This document shows, one piece after another, positions 46,007 to 55,730 of a stretch of 64,000 bases of DNA. Each line of letters begins with the position of its first letter. The first letter of the stretch is position 1. The stretch comes from Methanosphaerula palustris E1-9c. Lineage in GTDB: Archaea > Halobacteriota > Methanomicrobia > Methanomicrobiales > Methanospirillaceae. The stretch lies in the NCBI RefSeq assembly GCF_000021965.1, contig NC_011832.1, forward strand, positions 2,087,242 through 2,151,241, written 5' to 3'. A model generated the notes under the pieces. The model worked only from the letters and a program-made list of their open reading frames with translations. It had not been told where the DNA came from and did not search any database. Position numbers and translations under genes: made by a program.

Positions 46007-46493
46007 GCATCTGCAGGTACTGGTGCTGCCGGTACATCCGCATCCGAACCTTCCGACTCAGCGCGTACGCCATATCTAACCGCTCTTCGATGGTGATCAC
46101 CTGTTCACCCCTGACCAGGTTGTCAGCACAGGCCACCAGCGCGCCCTCGGGGGTCGAGGGCATACAGTCGATCGGGAGGAGCCCGAGCTGGATGCACTCG
46201 TCCGCCGTCAGACCTGCACCGGTATGACATTCGACAATCCGCGCGAGGTCCTCACCGAGCCCGAGGGACCGGCAGAGGTCTGCGCCGGCCTGTGCATGCC
46301 CAATGCTGTGGGTGACCGAACGACCGATGTCATGAAGGAACGCCCCGGCTTCCACCAGATCGTGATCAAAAAAAGGGGACTCTGCTGAAAGGGCAGCTGC
46401 AGTGGCTGCGACGACCGAGCAGTGCCGGATCACCGAGCGGCTGCATCCAGCCGCCCGGAGGAGTTCGATATATCGTTCGTTCTTCTCACTCAT
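45999..46493 (-). CDS. HD-domain hydrolase (TIGR00295 family)
   Basis: A 164-residue HD-superfamily phosphohydrolase. The metal motif is in FLHDIGRSVTHSIGHAQAG, preceded by the HCSVVAATAAAL block; ECHTGAGLTADECIQLG and VACADNLVRGEQVI follow. The substrate, perhaps a nucleotide, is unknown. ATG 46493 overlaps the upstream TFE stop by 8 nt, so it is the last gene of the TFE operon. The 3' end overlaps the convergent ACT regulator by 8 nt. Confidence 0.83.
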   Translation of the reverse strand: MSEKNERYIELLRAAGCSRSVIRHCSVVAATAAALSAESPFFDHDLVEAGAFLHDIGRSVTHSIGHAQAGADLCRSLGLGEDLARIVECHTGAGLTADECIQLGLLPIDCMPSTPEGALVACADNLVRGEQVITIEERLDMAYALSRKVRMRMYRQHQYLQMLI

Positions 46494-47007
46494 GCCCAAG
46501 GGACTCTCCAATCGCAACTCTGCGCCGCTTCAACGCTGCGAGCAGGACCTCGTTGTCAAAGTGGCCCATTGTCCCCCCGCACTCTGAGCAGGTGAAGTCA
46601 TGGTCCATCGCAAGGTTGAAGGTCAGCAAAAGGCCGCAATCGTTGCACCGGAAGAAATCGTTCTCCTCTTCATAACGCTCTTTTTTACGGAGTTTCTCCT
46701 GGATCAACTCCATATCCTCGGATATCGAGGTATAGATCATATCGAGGCGGAGCTGCCAGAGGTAGGTCAGCCAGCCGGTCTCATTGTTCTTGATCCGTCG
46801 GTACTCGGCGAGCCGCTTCTCATAGAGGGTATAGAGGGTATGCCTGACCGTATTCAGGTTGATATGGGTGACCTCGGCGAGTTCCTCGTCGCTGTGCTCA
46901 CCTTCGTCGGGAAATCTCTCAATGAGCGCAATCCCCTCGTCTTTGATCAGGCGGAGCAGATATGACCTGATCGCAGGATCGTTCAGCAATTCAGCGGTGG
47001 CTACCAT
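46486..47007 (-). CDS. tfe: Transcription initiation factor TFE
   Basis: A 173-residue homologue of the TFIIE alpha subunit that helps open promoters. The N-terminal extended winged helix contains HSDEELAEVTHINLNTVRHTLYTLYEKRLAEYRR. The zinc ribbon at the C-terminus has FRCNDCGLLLTFN and FTCSECGGTMGHFDNE. The length is typical of archaeal TFE. It is joined with the ATP-grasp gene by overlap (start 47007 is inside that gene's 3' end by 7 nt). Confidence 0.95.
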   Translation of the reverse strand: MVATAELLNDPAIRSYLLRLIKDEGIALIERFPDEGEHSDEELAEVTHINLNTVRHTLYTLYEKRLAEYRRIKNNETGWLTYLWQLRLDMIYTSISEDMELIQEKLRKKERYEEENDFFRCNDCGLLLTFNLAMDHDFTCSECGGTMGHFDNEVLLAALKRRRVAIGESLGHE

Positions 47008-48083
47008 TGGCTCATATATGTACGCACAGTGATAATATTGTTATCCAGCGAGGCGCGTGCCTGGGCCTCAGTCGGCCCCTGCCCGTACACGCTGACGATC
47101 GCTCCGCCCTCCTCGATCACCGTCCCCGGCCAGGGGATATCCGCGACGATCGGGGCCAGACCGGTGAGGTCTCCCGTGACGACCAGTTCCTCTTCTGCAA
47201 AGAGGATCGACCGAACCGCGTACCGCCCCGCCACCCGTGGCGGGAGAACGGGCAGACGCCCTTCGCATCCAGCGACATGGAGATCGAAGAGGTTGCATCC
47301 GGTGGCCATCTCGACGGTGTCGACGGTCCCCTGGAACCGCGGATTGATCTCGATCAGGTGAAGATCATCCCCAACAATGAAGTCGACCCCGACCGACCCG
47401 ACGCACCCGCTGGCTGCGACCACCTGTTCGGCAACCCTGACCATCTCTGCAGCCATCGGCGTGTCGAACGGGGTCATCGATCCCGAGAACCCGAACGCCG
47501 CCTCGTCCCCGCCGCGCATCACCTGCCGGTTCACCGCCACAGCCACCGCCCTCGACCCGTCGCCAATACAGGAGACACTCGCCGGCACCCCGTCGACGAT
47601 CTCCTGGGCCAGGTATGGGGCTCCGGGGAAGAGCGCCTCCCAGGCCCGTTCCTCGTCAATGCTGTGTACGATCGCATTCCGCCAGCCGCCAGCCCCGGTC
47701 AGCGGCTTGAGAAAGACCGGGTAGGTGCCCGGTGCTGCCCTTGGTGGGATCGGCATCTCCAGTCCTTCAAAGAACTCCTGCATCATCCCCTTGTCGAGGA
47801 ACGGTTCGACCTGCACTGCCGGCGTTCCCATCAGCGGGACCGGGCAGTCGACGGTCTCCGCCCCCGAGGTGACGACCATGAAGTCGAACTGGTGCCGCTG
47901 GCAGATCCCCTCGATCGCATCAGGGAGATCGTCGAGATCATCGAACCGGATCTGTTCGTCCGTATACCAGCTCAGGTCCTGATCGCAGAAGTGGTCGACG
48001 GCGGTGACCCGGTACCCGGCAGCGGCCGCAGAGCGTGCGACATGGCGTGTCGTAAACCCTGCGACAAGGACGTTTCCCTTCAC
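47001..48083 (-). CDS. ATP-grasp carboligase-like protein (COG2232-like)
   Basis: A 360-residue ATP-grasp enzyme: a Rossmann-like pre-domain ([20 protein letters not shown]), then [30 protein letters not shown] and [18 protein letters not shown], with the Mg-binding Glu and Asn of the ATP-grasp core. Such enzymes couple ATP to a carboxylate-amine ligation. The product is unknown; it may be cofactor or tRNA modification related, given the neighbours. ATGA overlap with the trm56 stop. Confidence 0.8.
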   Translation of the reverse strand: MKGNVLVAGFTTRHVARSAAAAGYRVTAVDHFCDQDLSWYTDEQIRFDDLDDLPDAIEGICQRHQFDFMVVTSGAETVDCPVPLMGTPAVQVEPFLDKGMMQEFFEGLEMPIPPRAAPGTYPVFLKPLTGAGGWRNAIVHSIDEERAWEALFPGAPYLAQEIVDGVPASVSCIGDGSRAVAVAVNRQVMRGGDEAAFGFSGSMTPFDTPMAAEMVRVAEQVVAASGCVGSVGVDFIVGDDLHLIEINPRFQGTVDTVEMATGCNLFDLHVAGCEGRLPVLPPRVAGRYAVRSILFAEEELVVTGDLTGLAPIVADIPWPGTVIEEGGAIVSVYGQGPTEAQARASLDNNIITVRTYMSQW

Positions 48084-48607
48084 CGCTCCTCAGTCCTCTT
48101 TCCAAGTGGGCAGGGATGGACGATGATGTGGGCGTCCTTGAACTCGAGGTTCAACTCCCGCCCCTCTGCAAACTGATCGAGGAAGATGGCCAGGCTTGAG
48201 ATCTCGGAATGGGGCTGGTTGGTCACGGCCACATTGAAGTCCGCAAGCCCGTAGATCTCGCCGGGAACCTTCTCGGCACCGACGATCACCAGCAGATCGC
48301 CATCCACCTCCCGAATCCCTCCGATCGCATCGGGGAGGTTGATGCCGTACATGGTCAGATGGACGACCTTCCCCCCGGCCGCCTTCCAGTCGGCGATACA
48401 CCGCTTCCAGGAGACCTTATCCTCGATGAAGAAGGTCCCCCCCCACCGGCTCACCACGTCGGTGATCGACTCGACAACCCCCTTATCGTCGGCAGCCAAG
48501 TACATCCCCTGTGCACCGAGCGCCCGCGCCGTCAGCCCCACATGGGTGGTCACGCGCTGGTCGCGTTCAGGCCGGTGCCCGATCCGAAGGATAACGATCC
48601 GTCCCAT
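48080..48607 (-). CDS. trm56: tRNA (cytidine(56)-2'-O)-methyltransferase Trm56
   Basis: A 175-residue SPOUT-family enzyme unique to archaea that methylates C56 in the T-loop of tRNAs. It begins [20 protein letters not shown], with [14 protein letters not shown] and the knot-forming [18 protein letters not shown] and [23 protein letters not shown] 48607 has GGTGAG upstream; ATG 48610 precedes it directly. It overlaps the ATP-grasp gene and lies in the TFE operon. Confidence 0.93.
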   Translation of the reverse strand: MGRIVILRIGHRPERDQRVTTHVGLTARALGAQGMYLAADDKGVVESITDVVSRWGGTFFIEDKVSWKRCIADWKAAGGKVVHLTMYGINLPDAIGGIREVDGDLLVIVGAEKVPGEIYGLADFNVAVTNQPHSEISSLAIFLDQFAEGRELNLEFKDAHIIVHPCPLGKRTEER

Positions 48608-48611
48608 CATC

Positions 48612-48890
48612 TCACCGCCGCTCGTCCTTCACCCGAATCACGCCGTTCTCAATCGTGACCGGGAAGTCGTTGCTGTATCTGCAGATGTTCTCGAGCCGCA
48701 TCTGCCCGACTGGAATCAGGTGTACGACCCCATCCACGTGCTCGATCATATGGAGGTTTATCAGTCGTTCTATCGATGGAATGACCTGTTCTGCTGCAAG
48801 GCCACTCCTGTCGATCAGCGTGGCGACCGGCAGATCGCCGGCCTGTTCAAGCAGCGCAAACAGACACCAGTCCAGATCCTCGTCTCTCAC
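48612..48890 (-). CDS. Small winged-helix protein, first gene of the TFE operon
   Basis: A 92-residue protein with a helix-turn-helix-like core, [20 protein letters not shown] and [20 protein letters not shown], followed by a beta wing ([16 protein letters not shown]). It looks like a MarR-type or DprA-like winged helix of unknown role. It is 4 nt upstream of trm56 and therefore leads the operon trm56-ATP-grasp-tfe-HD. Confidence 0.7.
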   Translation of the reverse strand: MRDEDLDWCLFALLEQAGDLPVATLIDRSGLAAEQVIPSIERLINLHMIEHVDGVVHLIPVGQMRLENICRYSNDFPVTIENGVIRVKDERR

Positions 48891-48990
48891 CTGTACAGAT
48901 TCAGGTCGGAAGAATATAGGTATAGCAGATCAGAAGTGGATCTGGACCACGAAAAAGAGAGGATGAGAAGCCGGCCGCCCTCGGGGCGTC

Positions 48991-49884
48991 CTACTTCTTG
49001 AGTTTGATATCGATCCCGAACTTCGCCGCGTTCGCATCGGCGATCGCCTGGATCTTGGCGATCTCCTCTTCCTGACGAACCGGCTTGAAGAGGTGGCGGA
49101 ACCGCTTCTGTTCTTTCAAGTACTCCTCGACCGGCTTCCTGACCACCTTCTTCACCCTGGTCACCTCGCCGTCGATCATCTCATAGTTCACCCAAAGACC
49201 AGTCTCGATGGCGAGCTTGCCGATGGCGAGGGTCTTTGAACCATCAAAGCCCCAGCCGGTGCAGCAGGGCGCGTGCACCTGGATATAGGTCGGCCCCTTC
49301 GTTGCGATGGCCTTCTCGACCTTCTGCATAAAGTCTGCCGGGTAGGCGATCGAAGCGGTGGCCACGTAGGGAGAACCGTGGGCCGCAAGGATTCGCGGGA
49401 AGTCCTTCTTCGGGTGCTGGTTCCCGAACGAACACTTGCCGGCCGGAGAGGTCGTGGTCGACGCATCGAACGGAGTCGCCCCCGACCGCTGGATCCCGGT
49501 GTTCATGTATGCCTCGTTGTCGTAGCAGATGTAGGTGAAATCGTGACCGCGCTCAAAGGCGCCGCTGATGCAGAGCACTCCGATATCAAGGGTCGCCCCG
49601 TCACCGGCAACGACCACAACCTTCTCGGTCCGTCCCTGCCGCTTCAGCGAGGCTTCGATCCCGGATGCGACCGCCGATGCATTCTCAAAGAGCGAATGGA
49701 TCCACGGAACCTTCCAGGCCGTCTCGGGATACGGAGTCGAGAAGACCTCCATACACCCGGTCGACGCGACGACGATCGTATTCTCTCCAGCCCCTTTCAT
49801 CAGCAGGCGTCCTGCAAGCGCAGCCCCACATCCACCGCAGGCCCGATGGCCGCAGTCAAAGAGTTCACAGGTCTTGTCCACCAT
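48991..49884 (-). CDS. porB: Pyruvate:ferredoxin oxidoreductase, beta subunit (PorB)
   Basis: A 297-residue TPP-binding subunit. [20 protein letters not shown] at the start carries cluster-ligating cysteines ([10 protein letters not shown]); [20 protein letters not shown] is the TPP-Mg motif (GDG...N), with [14 protein letters not shown] after it. The complex interconverts pyruvate and acetyl-CoA with ferredoxin; in methanogens it works mainly in carboxylation for assimilation. ATG 49884 has GGAGG 8 nt upstream. Last gene of porCDAB. Confidence 0.95.
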   Translation of the reverse strand: MVDKTCELFDCGHRACGGCGAALAGRLLMKGAGENTIVVASTGCMEVFSTPYPETAWKVPWIHSLFENASAVASGIEASLKRQGRTEKVVVVAGDGATLDIGVLCISGAFERGHDFTYICYDNEAYMNTGIQRSGATPFDASTTTSPAGKCSFGNQHPKKDFPRILAAHGSPYVATASIAYPADFMQKVEKAIATKGPTYIQVHAPCCTGWGFDGSKTLAIGKLAIETGLWVNYEMIDGEVTRVKKVVRKPVEEYLKEQKRFRHLFKPVRQEEEIAKIQAIADANAAKFGIDIKLKK

Positions 49885-49885
49885 G

Positions 49886-51040
49886 TTAGAGCACCTCCGT
49901 GCGGAGACCATAGAACAGGTCCCCTTTTCCGGACTCGGCAAGTTCAACGATTGCAGCGATGTCCCGCTTGCGGACATCCCGTCCACCAAGCCCGAGGATA
50001 TAGTCGAAGACCCGGACCCCCGAGTTGTAGAGCGCGTCCTTCACCTCAAGGGCGACCGCGCCCTTGGCTCCGAGCGAGATGTTCTTGTCGAGGACCGCGA
50101 CGGTCTGGACATGCTTGAGCGCTGCCGCAACCTCCTCGGTCGGGAACGGCCGGAACGTCCGGATCTTCAACAGCCCGACCTTCTTGCCGGCCGCCCGCAT
50201 CTCGTCGATCGCATCCTTGGTGGTGCCGCAGAGCGAACCCATCGCGACCAGCGCCACCTCAGCGTCCTCAAGCCGGTACCCCTCGACCAGGGCACTGTAG
50301 TCCCTGCCGAAGAGTTCACCAAACTCGCGCCCGACCTCTGCAATGATCTTCTTGGCCCGGTGCTGGGCCTGGTCGTGCTCGTACCTGAACTCGAGATAAT
50401 ATTCAGGCGTCGCATACATCCCCATACTGACCGGGGCGGCAGCGTCGAGCCGGTACAGCGGATCGAACGGCTTCATGAACCGGTCGGCGTCCTCCTGGGA
50501 GAGCATATCGACCGGCTCGTAGGTGTGGGAGAGGATGAACCCGTCAAAGCAGACGAACGCCGGGAGGAGCACATCGTGGTGCTCGGCGACGCGGTATGCG
50601 ATATAATGGAGATCTGTCGCCTCCTGGTTATCCTCTGCATAGAACTGAAGCCAGCCAGAATCACGCAGAGAGATCGAGTCCTGCTGATCGTTCCAGATCG
50701 AGAGCGGGGCGCCGAGCGCACGGTTCGCGATCGTCATCACGATCGGGAGCCGGAGACCGGCCACGTTGAAGCAGACCTCGAACATCAGGGCCAGCCCCTG
50801 GGAGGTGGTCGCAGAGTAGGTCCGGGAGCCGGCAGCGCTCGCACCGAGACAGGCCGAGAGCGCTGAGAACTCGCTCTCAACAGTGATGTATTCGCAGTCG
50901 AGTTCTCCGTTCGCGACGATATCTGCCAGCGCCTCGACGATATGCGTCTGCGGCGTGATCGGATAGGCGGCGATCACCTGCGGTCTGCACTGCTTGACCG
51001 CCTCTGCAACGGCAATCGATCCTTCCAGAATTTTTAACAT
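49886..51040 (-). CDS. porA: Pyruvate:ferredoxin oxidoreductase, alpha subunit (PorA)
   Basis: A 384-residue subunit bearing the pyrimidine-binding half of the TPP site: [51 protein letters not shown]. The C-terminal transketolase-like domain shows [19 protein letters not shown] and [12 protein letters not shown]. It begins 1 nt before the end of porD spacing, directly adjacent. Subunit order gamma-delta-alpha-beta is the classical one for archaeal POR. Confidence 0.96.
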   Translation of the reverse strand: MLKILEGSIAVAEAVKQCRPQVIAAYPITPQTHIVEALADIVANGELDCEYITVESEFSALSACLGASAAGSRTYSATTSQGLALMFEVCFNVAGLRLPIVMTIANRALGAPLSIWNDQQDSISLRDSGWLQFYAEDNQEATDLHYIAYRVAEHHDVLLPAFVCFDGFILSHTYEPVDMLSQEDADRFMKPFDPLYRLDAAAPVSMGMYATPEYYLEFRYEHDQAQHRAKKIIAEVGREFGELFGRDYSALVEGYRLEDAEVALVAMGSLCGTTKDAIDEMRAAGKKVGLLKIRTFRPFPTEEVAAALKHVQTVAVLDKNISLGAKGAVALEVKDALYNSGVRVFDYILGLGGRDVRKRDIAAIVELAESGKGDLFYGLRTEVL

Positions 51041-51301
51041 CTACTTCTCCTCCTGCACCATCTCGATATCTTTGACCGGGCACTCCTCTGCACAGAGCCC
51101 GCAGCCCTTGCAGAACTCGTAGTCAGGAACAAACATGTCCCCTTCCTGCTTGACGCACCCCTCCGGGCAGATCAACTGGCAGAGCCCGCATTTCGTGCAC
51201 TTCTCATGCTTGAACCGTGGTGAGAAGACCCGCCATGAACCGGTCTTGTTATCCCTCGCAGCCCCGGGGGGCGCTACACAACCGACATTGAGCCCCATCA
51301 C
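51041..51301 (-). CDS. porD: Pyruvate:ferredoxin oxidoreductase, delta subunit (PorD, 2[4Fe-4S])
   Basis: An 86-residue ferredoxin-like subunit with two 4Fe-4S motifs: CTKCGLCQLICPEGCV and CKGCGLCAEECPVKDI. It relays electrons from the TPP centre to free ferredoxin. The start overlaps the end of porC by 4 nt. Confidence 0.96.
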   Translation of the reverse strand: MMGLNVGCVAPPGAARDNKTGSWRVFSPRFKHEKCTKCGLCQLICPEGCVKQEGDMFVPDYEFCKGCGLCAEECPVKDIEMVQEEK

Positions 51302-51840
51302 TGCTCACCCTTGACCTGCAGGTATGCGCGGCGTGCTGTTTCGATGTTCTTCTCTGCAAGCGGTCCCTTGAAGCGGCCGTTCAGAGCCTTGGTCAGGGTC
51401 TCGAACCCGATGATCCCGGTGGCCGCGGCGAACGCTCCCATCAGTGCAGTGTTGGTGATCGGCAACCCGAGCACCTCCAGCGCGATCGAGGTGGCATCGA
51501 TCGTGATCAGTCTGACCCCTTCGGGGACAGCGGACTGCAACGCCTTCTCGGTGTTGATGATCGCAATGCCACCCTTCTTGAGTCCTTTAAAGACATCGAC
51601 GTCCTTGATCAGCGTGCTGTCCTGGACGATCACGAAGTCAGGCTCGTAGACCTGGCTTCGCAGTCGAATTGTACTGTCACTGAAACGGACAAAGGCCTGG
51701 ACCGGTGCACCGCGCCGTTCAACCCCGAACGCAGGAAATGCCTGGGCAAACATTCCCCCCTCAAATGCGGCGACCGCAATGAGTTCAGCAGCAGTGACCG
51801 AGCCCTGCCCGCCTCTCCCATGAATACGAAGCTCTTGCAT
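51298..51840 (-). CDS. porC: Pyruvate:ferredoxin oxidoreductase, gamma subunit (PorC)
   Basis: A 180-residue subunit: MQELRIHGRGGQGSVTAAEL at the start, FPAFGVERRGAPVQAFVRFS, then PDFVIVQDSTLI and NTALMGAFAAATGIIG, all usual for POR gamma. It is the first gene of porCDAB. GGGAGG lies 5-6 nt before the ATG at 51840. Confidence 0.95.
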   Translation of the reverse strand: MQELRIHGRGGQGSVTAAELIAVAAFEGGMFAQAFPAFGVERRGAPVQAFVRFSDSTIRLRSQVYEPDFVIVQDSTLIKDVDVFKGLKKGGIAIINTEKALQSAVPEGVRLITIDATSIALEVLGLPITNTALMGAFAAATGIIGFETLTKALNGRFKGPLAEKNIETARRAYLQVKGEQ

Positions 51841-51879
51841 AGATCCTCCCATAATCTTACATGATAAATCAATATAAAT

Positions 51880-52752
51880 CTACAGCTTGACGACCAGCCC
51901 GAGTATCTCCTTCCTCCCATGAAAGACATCCCGCGCAATCAGGGAGAGTCCCCCGGCAGCGGCCCATTCATCATAGACCACCGGCTGCATCTGCAGCAGT
52001 TCGGCGACCTCCGGGGCAACTGCCGGAGCCAGGGATCCGGCGAGCACGACCTTCGCCGACCGATTGAGCAGCAGCATGGCCGCACACTCCATCGCCGCAA
52101 ACATCGCAACGGTCCGGACCTGCTCCTCTTCCGGCATCCGACACCCGACGCCGGCCGAGAGGAAGGCTTCGTTGGCGGTGCACTCGCCGCCGTCGATACG
52201 ACGGATCGCGTCGACGTCCAGCGCACCATGACGGGTGCCGGGGGCGAAGATGCAGGCGTCGAAGGCGCCGGTGATCGTACCTCCGGTGACCAGCAGGGTC
52301 ACGGTGTTGGAGGAGATGTCAGAGATCACCAGGTCGGGCCCCTGGTCGAGGAAGGCTTTGTAGGCGATCCCGATCTTCTCCGGGCTGGTCTGGTGCGAGT
52401 AGGCCTTGAACCGCGGATCGGTCGGGGAGTTCCGGTGCAGTCCGGGGATCACCAGGGCAGGAAGGCCGCTCTCCCGTATAGCATCATAGACCCGGGTCCC
52501 GCCACCGATATGCTCGCCGGCCCCGTCCCTGCTGACGACACCCCGGTTGTCGACCTGTTCGATCGGGGTGATCGCGCTGATCCCGTCTCCCATCGAGTAG
52601 CAGACGGCGATTCCTTCAATCTCATCGAGCGGGCAGAGTTTTTCAAGTGCAGAGACCTCAAACGTCCGCGCCTCTTCACGGGAGATCTTGAACGATGCGC
52701 CGTCGCCGGCAAACCGCATCGCCGTCGTCCCATGGTCGATCCCAATGAACAT
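51880..52752 (-). CDS. Methanogenesis marker protein 12
   Basis: A 290-residue actin/acetate-kinase-like (ASKHA) fold protein: MFIGIDHGTTAMRFAGDG is the phosphate-1 motif, LVISDISSNTVTLLVTGG phosphate-2, and VVLAGSLAPAVAPEVAE the adenosine loop. Members occur only in methanogens (marker 12, TIGR03281-like) and the function is unknown. ATG 52752 has GGAG 8 nt upstream. It is transcribed next to the por operon and divergently from the epimerase. Confidence 0.88.
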   Translation of the reverse strand: MFIGIDHGTTAMRFAGDGASFKISREEARTFEVSALEKLCPLDEIEGIAVCYSMGDGISAITPIEQVDNRGVVSRDGAGEHIGGGTRVYDAIRESGLPALVIPGLHRNSPTDPRFKAYSHQTSPEKIGIAYKAFLDQGPDLVISDISSNTVTLLVTGGTITGAFDACIFAPGTRHGALDVDAIRRIDGGECTANEAFLSAGVGCRMPEEEQVRTVAMFAAMECAAMLLLNRSAKVVLAGSLAPAVAPEVAELLQMQPVVYDEWAAAGGLSLIARDVFHGRKEILGLVVKL

Positions 52753-52788
52753 AGCAGTACTCCTATAGAGGTGGATACATAATATCCT

Positions 52789-53730
52789 ATGATGTTCAGT
52801 GTGGTGACAGGCGGGGCCGGATTTATCGGATCCCACATTGTGGATGCACTGGTGGCGCAGGGTGACCGCGTGCTGGTGATCGATGATCTGAGTACAGGGG
52901 ACCGGACGAACCTGGCGGCGGCCGAGCGGTCCGGACAGGTTGAGATCCTTACAGCCGACCTGCTCGCGGACGGATGGCAGCAGACGATCGCCGGGGCCGA
53001 CCGGGTCTTCCACATCGCCGCAGACCCCGATGTTCGGGGCGGGGCATCCTCACCTGACGCAATGTTCCGGTACAGTGTCGTGATGACCGAGCGGGTGCTC
53101 GAGGCGATGCGGGAGCAGCATGTCAGCAACCTGATCTTCACCTCCACCTCCACCGTCTACGGCGAGGCGACCGTGATCCCGACCCCGGAGTCGTACACCC
53201 CGATGGAACCGATATCGGTCTATGGTGCAGGGAAACTCGCCTCTGAAGCGATCATCTCGGCCTACTGCCACTCGTTTCAGATGAAGGCCTGGGTCTTCCG
53301 GTTCGCCAACGTCATCGGGGCCCGCTCCAACCACGGGATCCTCTGGGACTTCATGCACAAGTTGAAGCAGAACCCGACAGACCTTGAGATCCTTGGGGAC
53401 GGGACCCAGACCAAGTCATACATCGAGGTGCACGCCTGTGTCGAGGCGATCCTCTATGTCCTCGCCCATACAGACCAGACCGTCAACACCTACAACATCG
53501 GTTCAGAGGACTGGATCGATGTGACCGGGATCGCCGACCTGGTCGTGGCGGCGATGGAGCTCCCCGGGGTCACCTACCACTACACCGGCGGCAAGCGGGG
53601 ATGGGTGGGAGATGTTCCGAAGATGCAGCTCGCCGTCGACCGGCTGAAGACACTCGGCTGGACGCCGACGATCAACTCACGGGAGAGTATGGAGGTCGCG
53701 ATGCAGGCGATGCTGGAGGACCAGGCGTGA
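52789..53730 (+). CDS. NAD-dependent nucleotide-sugar epimerase (GalE-like)
   Basis: A 313-residue short-chain-dehydrogenase fold protein: VVTGGAGFIGSHIVDALVAQ with VLVIDDLSTG (NAD binding), HIAADPDVRGGA, the catalytic TSTSTVYGEATVIPT and YGAGKLASEAII (YxxxK), and RFANVIGARSNHGILWDFM. The substrate may be UDP-glucose or similar; this is a family inference. The stop overlaps the next start as GTGA, so it is coupled to apgM. Confidence 0.9.
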   Translation: MMFSVVTGGAGFIGSHIVDALVAQGDRVLVIDDLSTGDRTNLAAAERSGQVEILTADLLADGWQQTIAGADRVFHIAADPDVRGGASSPDAMFRYSVVMTERVLEAMREQHVSNLIFTSTSTVYGEATVIPTPESYTPMEPISVYGAGKLASEAIISAYCHSFQMKAWVFRFANVIGARSNHGILWDFMHKLKQNPTDLEILGDGTQTKSYIEVHACVEAILYVLAHTDQTVNTYNIGSEDWIDVTGIADLVVAAMELPGVTYHYTGGKRGWVGDVPKMQLAVDRLKTLGWTPTINSRESMEVAMQAMLEDQA

Positions 53731-54878
53731 AGTACCTGCTCGTCCTCGGAGACGGAATGGCCGACGAACCGATCCCGGAGCTGGGTAACCGGACGCCGCT
53801 CGCCTATGCGAACACCCCGAACATGGATCGGATCGCACGCGAGGGGAGGTCCGGGCAGGTGCAGACGGTCCCGGACGGTTTTGAACCCGGCAGCGATGTC
53901 GCCAACCTCTCGATCCTCGGCTATCATCCGGCCCGGTTCTATACCGGCCGGGGTCCACTCGAGGCCGTGAACATGGGGGTCGACCTGACCGACGACCAGA
54001 TCGCCTACCGCTGCAACCTGGTCACGATCAGAGACGGGGTGATGCAGGACTTCAGCGCCGGGCATATCACCTCAGCCGAGGGGGCGGCCCTGTTCAAATC
54101 CCTGCAGGAGTACCTGCCGGAGGTGAAGCTCGTCTCAGGGGTCAGTTACCGGAATCTGCTGGTCGTCGACAGGGGGAGGGGGGCCGAGGGAAAGGCACCC
54201 CACGACATCGTCGGCGAGGAGATCGAGCAGTACCTGCCGCACGGTGAGGATGCACCACTGCTTCGGGCCTGCATCGAGAAGAGCATCGAGGTCTTCGCCG
54301 ATCACCCGGTGAACCGGGACCGCCTGGCCAGGGGATTGCCGGCTGCGACGATGATCTGGCCGTGGAGCGGTGGCAAGCGCCCGGCTCTGATCCCATTTCA
54401 GGAGAAGTACGGAAAGAAGGGCGGGATGATCTCGGCGGTCGACCTGCTGAACGGGATCGCCCGGTACGCGGATATGAAGGTGATCACCGTCCCCGGGGCG
54501 ACCGGTTACCTGGACACCGACTACCAGGCCAAGGCCCGGTATGCCATCGAGGCGCTCAAAGACCTCGACTTTCTGTACCTGCATGTCGAGGCCCCGGACG
54601 AGGCCGGGCATCTCGGCTCGCTCAAGGAGAAGGTGAAGGCGATCGAACGGGTCGACGAGATGATCGGCACCATCATGGCCGGCTTCGACGGCGTGATTGC
54701 CGTGCTCCCCGACCATGCCACCCCAATCCGGCTGAAGACCCATACGCGAGGTCCGGTCCCCTGTGCAGTGCTCGGAAAGGGAAAGGATGAGACAGAAGTA
54801 TTCTCAGAAGAAGCGGCGGCGAACGGGTCGCTCGGGATGATCCGGGGGGATCTGTTCCTGACGGAACTCTTCTCCTGA
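53727..54878 (+). CDS. apgM: Cofactor-independent phosphoglycerate mutase (archaeal ApgM)
   Basis: A 383-residue alkaline-phosphatase-superfamily mutase interconverting 3- and 2-phosphoglycerate. It starts at GTG 53727 (KYLLVLGDGMADEPIPEL), overlapping the epimerase stop, with GGAGG upstream. Metal and catalytic residues sit in LGDGMAD, GSDVANLSILGYHPARFYTG (the Ser of NLS), LHVEAPDEAGHLG and LPDHATPIRLKTHTRGPVP. Length is normal. It takes part in glycolysis or gluconeogenesis. Confidence 0.94.
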   Translation: MKYLLVLGDGMADEPIPELGNRTPLAYANTPNMDRIAREGRSGQVQTVPDGFEPGSDVANLSILGYHPARFYTGRGPLEAVNMGVDLTDDQIAYRCNLVTIRDGVMQDFSAGHITSAEGAALFKSLQEYLPEVKLVSGVSYRNLLVVDRGRGAEGKAPHDIVGEEIEQYLPHGEDAPLLRACIEKSIEVFADHPVNRDRLARGLPAATMIWPWSGGKRPALIPFQEKYGKKGGMISAVDLLNGIARYADMKVITVPGATGYLDTDYQAKARYAIEALKDLDFLYLHVEAPDEAGHLGSLKEKVKAIERVDEMIGTIMAGFDGVIAVLPDHATPIRLKTHTRGPVPCAVLGKGKDETEVFSEEAAANGSLGMIRGDLFLTELFS

Positions 54879-55015
54879 TCAGAACGGCATCAGACCCCAG
54901 CCTCATCACCATCATCAGTGGGGGTAACTCTCATCATCTGCCCGGTCCTGGTCAGGATCATGGGGTTCCACCCCCATAGTCAGAGATAAATAAGAATCCT
55001 ATCACTATTGATACT

Positions 55016-55699
55016 ATGCCAGGGAAGAAGAGCCTCACGATCGGGATCACGGTCAATCTGGAGAATTACGAGAACCTGCGCCTCGAGGTGACCGGAGAGG
55101 TTGCCGACCAGCAGGAAGTGAAGGATCTGGTCGGATTCCTCGACCAGACGCTCACCAATTTTGGAAGAGGGAACCCTGCCACCATTGCGCTGATCGAGAA
55201 ATACCGGGCCAGGGTTTTATCCACGGGGGACGGCTCAGCCTCCACTCTAGAGCCGGCCCTCTATTCCCAGGAACCTGAACCGGAGTGGCCTGAAATGGAA
55301 GTGCCCGCCCCCTTGCCCGTGCAGCAGCCCCTGACGCCACCCGCAGAAGCGGCCCCGGCACCAACTCCGACCCCGGCCACTGAGCCGGCGGTGCCAGCGA
55401 AGGAAACAACCAGATCAAAGACGTTCCCGGCGCAGAAGCCTGAAAAGCCAAAGAAAGAGGAGAAGCCTGCACCGGCGATTCAGCCTGAGCCCACACCAGT
55501 GGCTCCAACCCCGACCCAGGCCCCCCCGGCGCCGGCGCCTGTTGCGGCACCGGTGGCTGCGCCCACGGCTCCATCACAGGCTGCACCATCCGGGGCCAGT
55601 TGTGAGATCTGCGGCTGCGCGGTCAGCTCCTCTGAACAGAAGATGTCGCAGCTCTTCATGAGCAGGACGCTCTGCAAGGCCTGCATGAAGACCGCATGA
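55016..55699 (+). CDS. Hypothetical Pro/Ala-rich protein with C-terminal zinc ribbon-like motif
   Basis: A 227-residue protein in three parts: an N-terminal globular part (MPGKKSLTIGITVNLENYEN to about residue 75), a Pro/Ala/Thr-rich disordered linker (about 85-185), and a C-terminal CEICGCAVSSSEQ...CKACMKT with two CxxC pairs (about 190-223) that could bind zinc. It lies 31 nt upstream of cdc6 in the same direction, so they share a message. Unknown function; a DNA- or protein-binding accessory to replication is a guess from position only. Confidence 0.7.
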   Translation: MPGKKSLTIGITVNLENYENLRLEVTGEVADQQEVKDLVGFLDQTLTNFGRGNPATIALIEKYRARVLSTGDGSASTLEPALYSQEPEPEWPEMEVPAPLPVQQPLTPPAEAAPAPTPTPATEPAVPAKETTRSKTFPAQKPEKPKKEEKPAPAIQPEPTPVAPTPTQAPPAPAPVAAPVAAPTAPSQAAPSGASCEICGCAVSSSEQKMSQLFMSRTLCKACMKTA

Positions 55700-55730
55700 C
55701 GAGGGGGGGTGCAGCAGCACAGAAAGGGAT

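Noticed and set aside
54879-55015. Replication origin with origin-recognition boxes upstream of cdc6
   Set aside because: A hairpin and G-rich words occur, but I could not find repeated origin-recognition boxes, so no origin is annotated.
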